From contig JBPCRW010000282.1 in the NCBI GenBank assembly GCA_050996405.1, forward strand, positions 1 to 8,590: 8,590 nt of DNA, in the 5' to 3' direction. This document shows, one piece after another, positions 6,338 through 8,590 of the stretch. Every line of letters begins with the position of its first letter. Positions within the stretch are counted from its first letter, which is position 1. Position numbers and translations under genes: made by a program. The notes beneath the pieces are model-generated. The model saw only the letters and a list, made by a program, of their open reading frames with translations, searched no databases and had not been told where the DNA came from. The DNA is from JBPCRW01 sp050996405. GTDB lineage: Bacteria; Acidobacteriota; Blastocatellia; Pyrinomonadales; Pyrinomonadaceae.

Positions 6338-7171
6338 TCAGACGATTAAAGTTTGCGTCGAAACAATTTCGCCGATTTTCTCGCTGACTTTTGTTAAGCC
6401 GTCGAAGCCGGGCAGCAGTTGAATTTTTTGCGAAACGTTTCTATCAATCCATTTCAAACCGTCGTCGCCTTTAAACAGAGTCGCAATCGTGTAATCGGAT
6501 TCGACTTGCGGTTTCGCGCCGCTGCCGACGGGCGTATAAAATTTACCGATAACGAAACGCGCGACTTTTTGCGCGAACTCGGATTGTTTGAGTTCGATAT
6601 GGGCGACACTGCGGTAAAATTGCGTGTGCGCGGATTCTTCGCGGATAATGCCTGTCAAAATTTTCGTTAAAACCGGATGCCGCGCTAATTCGATTAAACG
6701 GCGATAACCTTGCGCGGTGGACATTTCGTGAATCGCGCCGAACGTCATATGCGTCGCCGTAAATTTTTTGCCGACGAGATTGGTCAGATATGAAATAATC
6801 AGATTGTTAATCGTGTAGGAAAACGGCACTTGTTTTTTTACCCGCGCCTGCCATTTTTCATCGGTTTCGATTCCGGCTTCGTTCAAAAATCTGTTGAGCA
6901 ATTCGCCGTGCGTCAGTTCTTCCGCGCTCCAACGCTCCATAAATTTACAGATAATCGGGTCTCTGCCGGTCGGCGTGCGGCGCAATTCCGTGTAATACAT
7001 ATCGGTCAATGCTTCCACGTCGCGCATATACATCAAAACAGGAATAAATTTTTCATCGAGCGGATATTTTTTGACATCGCTCCACTCAATCGAACCGATA
7101 AATTCTGTCGTCAATGCGCGCGGCTGTTTTTCATACCAATTCAAAACATCTTGGTTAGTCTCAAATCTCAT
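6338..7171 (-). CDS. Ferritin-like diiron protein, acyl-ACP desaturase type
   Basis: 277 residues from ATG 7171. Four helices supply a paired diiron site: E53 in RDVEALTDMY, E85-x-x-H88 in RWSAEELTHGE, E149 in IHEMSTAQGY, and E179-x-x-H182 in REESAHTQFYRSV. This E, ExxH, E, ExxH order and the surrounding RW-AEE--HG and FYR-V words match soluble acyl-ACP desaturases such as plant stearoyl-ACP desaturase and mycobacterial DesA. Such enzymes use O2 and ferredoxin-supplied electrons to desaturate acyl-ACP. It is shorter than the plant enzyme, so hydroxylase or N-oxygenase activity is also possible. The ATG at 7171 has GTTGGTGG directly upstream. An in-frame TTG at 7219, preceded by AGGGA, would add 16 residues and cannot be excluded. 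No ferredoxin or lipid gene is adjacent. Confidence 0.85.
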   Translation of the reverse strand: MRFETNQDVLNWYEKQPRALTTEFIGSIEWSDVKKYPLDEKFIPVLMYMRDVEALTDMYYTELRRTPTGRDPIICKFMERWSAEELTHGELLNRFLNEAGIETDEKWQARVKKQVPFSYTINNLIISYLTNLVGKKFTATHMTFGAIHEMSTAQGYRRLIELARHPVLTKILTGIIREESAHTQFYRSVAHIELKQSEFAQKVARFVIGKFYTPVGSGAKPQVESDYTIATLFKGDDGLKWIDRNVSQKIQLLPGFDGLTKVSEKIGEIVSTQTLIV

Positions 7172-7264
7172 TTTTCCACCAACTTTTATGATTTTTGATT
7201 TTGGGAATTTTTCAAACAACGCATTTTCCCTATCAATTTTTACTCTCTATTTTTATTCGTTAAA

Positions 7265-7293
7265 CTTATACCTTCGGATTCAATAAACCGCAA
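7265..7293 (-). promoter_or_regulatory. Putative sigma70-type promoter for the diiron protein gene
   Basis: On the minus strand TTGCGG (7293-7288) is followed after exactly 17 bases by TATAAG (7270-7265). Transcription would start near 7258, giving a leader of about 87 nt to the ATG at 7171. The -35 hexamer is identical to the one proposed for icd. The leader also contains the alternative TTG start at 7219. Confidence 0.45.
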
Positions 7294-7514
7294 GCGGCTA
7301 ATGTATGATGAGATTATGCAAAACTCGTTTTTATCGCCGACCGAATTGAATGAAATATCAGAAAGGCAAGCCGCGAGATTTTTTTGGTAATGATGAAGAA
7401 GATTAGGTATGAGAAAGCAATTTCCATACGCGGCGGGCGCGACGCTGGACGCAGAAAACCATTTGATAGTAACCACGCGCCGACGAACGGCAATGTTGTT
7501 TTAGATTTAAAATC
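7294..7514. other. Stretch without a convincing gene; possible small ORFs or gene remnant
   Basis: About 220 bases between the diiron promoter and the hairpin beyond the RRM gene. On the plus strand there is a 24-codon ORF at 7316-7390 (MQNSFLSPTELNEISERQ...) and a 31-codon ORF at 7409-7504 (MRKQFPYAAGATLDAEN...). Neither has a good ribosome site or a family I recognise. The second uses the GCG, CTG and GAC codons seen in real genes here, so the pair may be the decayed ends of a lost gene. Reading frames on the opposite strand look random. Confidence 0.3.
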
Positions 7515-7576
7515 GAAACGGAAAATGGAAAGCGGAAAATTGATATTTATATTTTCCGCTTTCCATTTTCCGTTTC
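7515..7576 (-). terminator. Perfect 26-bp inverted repeat beyond the RRM gene (terminator-like hairpin)
   Basis: Arms 7515-7540 and 7551-7576 are perfectly complementary over 26 bases with a 10-base loop (TGATATTTAT). It begins 12 bases past the RRM stop, so it would end that transcript in a very long, purine/pyrimidine-segregated hairpin. The arm is made of 7-bp units CGGAAAA, TGGAAAG, CGGAAAA. It lacks the short GC-rich stem and U-run of a standard intrinsic terminator, so 3'-end protection or a small repeat element are equally possible. Confidence 0.65.
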
Positions 7577-7587
7577 ACATTATTGAA

Positions 7588-7956
7588 TTACCAGCGCGAT
7601 TCGCCGCCATCATAACCGCCGCCACTGCTGCGACTGCCGCCGCGCCCGCCGCCGTAACCGCCGCCACCGCTGCGACTGCCGCCGCGACCACCGCGCCCGC
7701 CGCCTTCTTCACGCGGGCGGGCTTCGTTGACGACCAAACTGCGCCCGTCGTATTCCTGACCGTTGAACTGCTCGATTGCCGCGTTAGCGTCTTCGGGAGT
7801 CGCCATTTCGACAAATCCGAATCCGCGCGAGCGACCCGTTTCGCGGTCTTCGACCACTTTGGCTGTTTCGACCGTTCCGGCTTGGGCAAAATGCGCCTGT
7901 AAATCATCACTTGTCACGCGAAACGACAAGTTTCCAACATATAGTTTTGTACTCAT
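7588..7956 (-). CDS. RRM-domain RNA-binding protein with glycine/arginine-rich tail
   Basis: 122 residues. One RNA recognition motif occupies about residues 3-80: RNP2 is LYVGNL (5-10) and RNP1 is RGFGFVEM (44-51), with aromatic positions F46 and F48 intact. NAAIEQFNGQEYDGRSLVVNEA completes the fold. The tail (85-119) is Gly-rich with RGG boxes and a 14-residue tandem repeat (RGGSRSGGGGYGGG, then RGGSRSSGGGYDGG). This matches the small cold-inducible Rbp proteins known from cyanobacteria and other bacteria, which bind RNA and may act as chaperones; the exact targets are unknown. The start at 7956 has only a weak purine-rich AGAGAAAAAA ribosome site. A gene-free stretch of about 350 bp upstream probably encodes a long 5' leader, which would suit post-transcriptional or cold-shock control. 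Confidence 0.95.
   Translation of the reverse strand: MSTKLYVGNLSFRVTSDDLQAHFAQAGTVETAKVVEDRETGRSRGFGFVEMATPEDANAAIEQFNGQEYDGRSLVVNEARPREEGGGRGGRGGSRSGGGGYGGGRGGSRSSGGGYDGGESRW
7603..7686 (-). repeat. Two tandem 42-bp repeats coding the Gly/Arg tail of the RRM protein
   Basis: Units 7645-7686 and 7603-7644 are identical at 37 of 42 positions by eye and each encode 14 residues. They stay in frame, so copy number could vary between strains without breaking the protein, changing tail length and RGG content. Confidence 0.8.
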
Positions 7957-8203
7957 TTTTTTCTCTATTTTAATTTAACAAAAGGGAAGCAAAAGGCGGG
8001 CTAAAAATATGACAGAAAAGAGAATTTCCTAAGACGCTTTTTTCTGGTGCAACTTGCGACGCGCCCGGCTTGTCCGCGACAAAAAACTTTCAAACGAGAC
8101 TGCTTCAAATCCAACTAACCCAACTCTCCAAACCGAACCCAACTCGTCGCCTATCCTATCGTGTTACGGACGCATCTACCGGAGACACCTTTGAGAGCAA
8201 AAC
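7957..8203 (-). promoter_or_regulatory. Probable long 5' leader of the RRM gene
   Basis: About 247 nt between the proposed transcription start (near 8204) and the RRM ATG, with no credible ORF. On the minus strand it holds three AGTTGG words (8144-8139, 8125-8120, 8116-8111), with GAGTTGGGTT repeated exactly 19 bp apart. The run GGG, GG, GG, GGG, GG over 8111-8145 could form a two-tier G-quadruplex in RNA. A small hairpin TTGTC-GCG-GACAA lies at 8082-8070. An RNA-based control element such as a cold-responsive leader is inference; no known riboswitch is recognised. Confidence 0.35.
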
Positions 8204-8210
8204 TTTTGTA

Positions 8211-8239
8211 AGTATGACTTTTTTTTATAGTTTAGGCAA
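8211..8239 (-). promoter_or_regulatory. Putative promoter for the RRM gene
   Basis: On the minus strand TTGCCT (8239-8234) is followed after 17 bases, mostly an A-rich tract, by CATACT (8216-8211). Each box matches consensus at four of six positions. It is the best candidate upstream of the RRM gene, but it is weak. Confidence 0.35.
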
Positions 8240-8246
8240 GAGAAAA

Positions 8247-8328
8247 GTGAAAAGGTGAAAGAGTGAAAACGTGAAAAAGTTTGACTGAACAAATTCAATC
8301 TGTTTTCTTCATATTTCCACTTTTCCAC
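8247..8328. repeat. Octamer tandem repeats in inverted arrangement at the 3' end of mpl
   Basis: Four exact-period 8-bp units on the plus strand (GTGAAAAG, GTGAAAGA, GTGAAAAC, GTGAAAAA; 8247-8278) face two units of the same kind on the minus strand (GTGGAAAA 8328-8321, GTGGAAAT 8320-8313). The arms can pair imperfectly across a loop of about 35 bases. The right arm is coding: it supplies the last codons of mpl. The design is like the heptamer-built hairpin at 7515-7576. It may work as a 3'-end hairpin for mpl. Confidence 0.6.
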
Positions 8329-8590
8329 TTTTGAGAACATTCAAAATCTTTTCGTGAATGCCGCCGAAGCCGCCGTTTGACATAATGGCGACGACATCGC
8401 CCATTTTTAATTCCGGCGCGAGATGCTCGACGATTGCGTCGGCATCCGCGAAACTCATCGCCGGTTTGCCTTGCAGTTTGATGTCTTCGACCAGTTCGGA
8501 AACGTCTAAAACTTTTCCGAGTTCGCTCGCTTTTGAAGTGTTGTAGACTCCGGCGATGACGACGTAATCCGCATAATTAAAGGCTTTCGT
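8309..8590 (-). CDS. mpl: Mpl murein-tripeptide ligase, C-terminal 93 residues (cut by window edge)
   Basis: Mpl joins recycled L-Ala-gamma-D-Glu-meso-DAP to UDP-N-acetylmuramate, returning cell-wall peptide to peptidoglycan synthesis (cytoplasm, ATP-dependent Mur ligase family). Only the C-terminal part of the third domain is present, open at base 8590. The diagnostic Mpl ending MSNGGFGGIHEKIL (segment residues 70-83) is intact and follows GDVVAIMSN; MurC and other Mur ligases lack this GGFGGIH ending. Upstream, ADYVVIAGVYNTSKASEL fits the Mpl region between the Mur domains' last strands. After LNVL the tail KSGKVEI is written by the repeat units GTGGAAAA and GTGGAAAT, so the natural C-terminus may have been replaced when that repeat arose. 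The stop TGA is at 8311-8309. Confidence 0.9.
   Translation of the reverse strand, partial: TKAFNYADYVVIAGVYNTSKASELGKVLDVSELVEDIKLQGKPAMSFADADAIVEHLAPELKMGDVVAIMSNGGFGGIHEKILNVLKSGKVEI

Noticed and set aside
7240..7476. 78-codon open frame on the minus strand
   Set aside because: No ribosome site, no domain, and its 3' end overlaps the proposed diiron promoter; codon choice looks random.
7384..7902. 172-codon open frame on the plus strand with Ala/Thr repeats
   Set aside because: It is the antisense shadow of the Gly-rich RRM tail and runs through the 26-bp hairpin; it has no recognisable domain.
8070..8258. 62-codon plus-strand frame from TTG in the RRM leader
   Set aside because: No ribosome site or family; it crosses the proposed RRM promoter and ends inside the octamer repeats.
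8247..8328. CRISPR array
   Set aside because: The 8-bp units are contiguous with no spacers and too short for CRISPR repeats.

Overview
The window looks like chromosomal DNA of a diderm, free-living heterotroph. Two lipoprotein signal peptides and a murein-recycling Mpl ligase point to an outer membrane. The genome is of moderate GC, with many GCG and CGC codons alongside AAA and TTT. It carries a Thermus/Rickettsia-type isocitrate dehydrogenase, a glycine-rich RRM protein and many small inverted-repeat elements. My best guess is Acidobacteriota (Blastocatellia-like), but this is an impression from style and not a computed placement. I see no integrase, transposase, phage gene, CRISPR array or tRNA.

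Layout. Positions 1-981 (minus) hold the N-terminal two thirds of isocitrate dehydrogenase (icd). Positions 1166-1450 (minus) hold a pterin-4a-carbinolamine dehydratase, divergent from a rightward cluster at 1525-6224. The first part of that cluster is two tandem paralogous lipoproteins and a DUF1015 protein. The second part is a GNAT acetyltransferase, an SDR oxidoreductase and phosphoserine aminotransferase (serC), chained by ATGA stop/start overlaps. Convergent to serC is a ferritin-like diiron protein of the acyl-ACP desaturase type (6338-7171, minus). After a roughly 200-bp stretch without a convincing gene come an RRM RNA-binding protein (7588-7956, minus) with a long probable 5' leader and the C-terminal end of mpl (8309-8590, minus).

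How the genes may work together. The clearest functional link is serine metabolism: SerC sits in the same directional cluster as a DUF1015 protein with an intact DGHHR motif. I suspect, but cannot show, that DUF1015 acts on serine or phosphoserine. The other genes are housekeeping: TCA cycle, pterin recycling, lipid or diiron chemistry, RNA binding and murein recycling.

The most striking non-coding signal is that each gene or gene-cluster 3' end inside the window is followed within about 25 bases by an inverted-repeat element. There are two copies of a roughly 100-bp CGGAT-rich hairpin (1075-1169, 6227-6331). There are two purine-rich hairpins built from 7- or 8-bp tandem units (7515-7576, 8247-8328). 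There is also an AATTCGTAATT element (3772-3799). In two cases the element enters the coding sequence: it supplies the stop codon of the dehydratase gene and the last codons of mpl.
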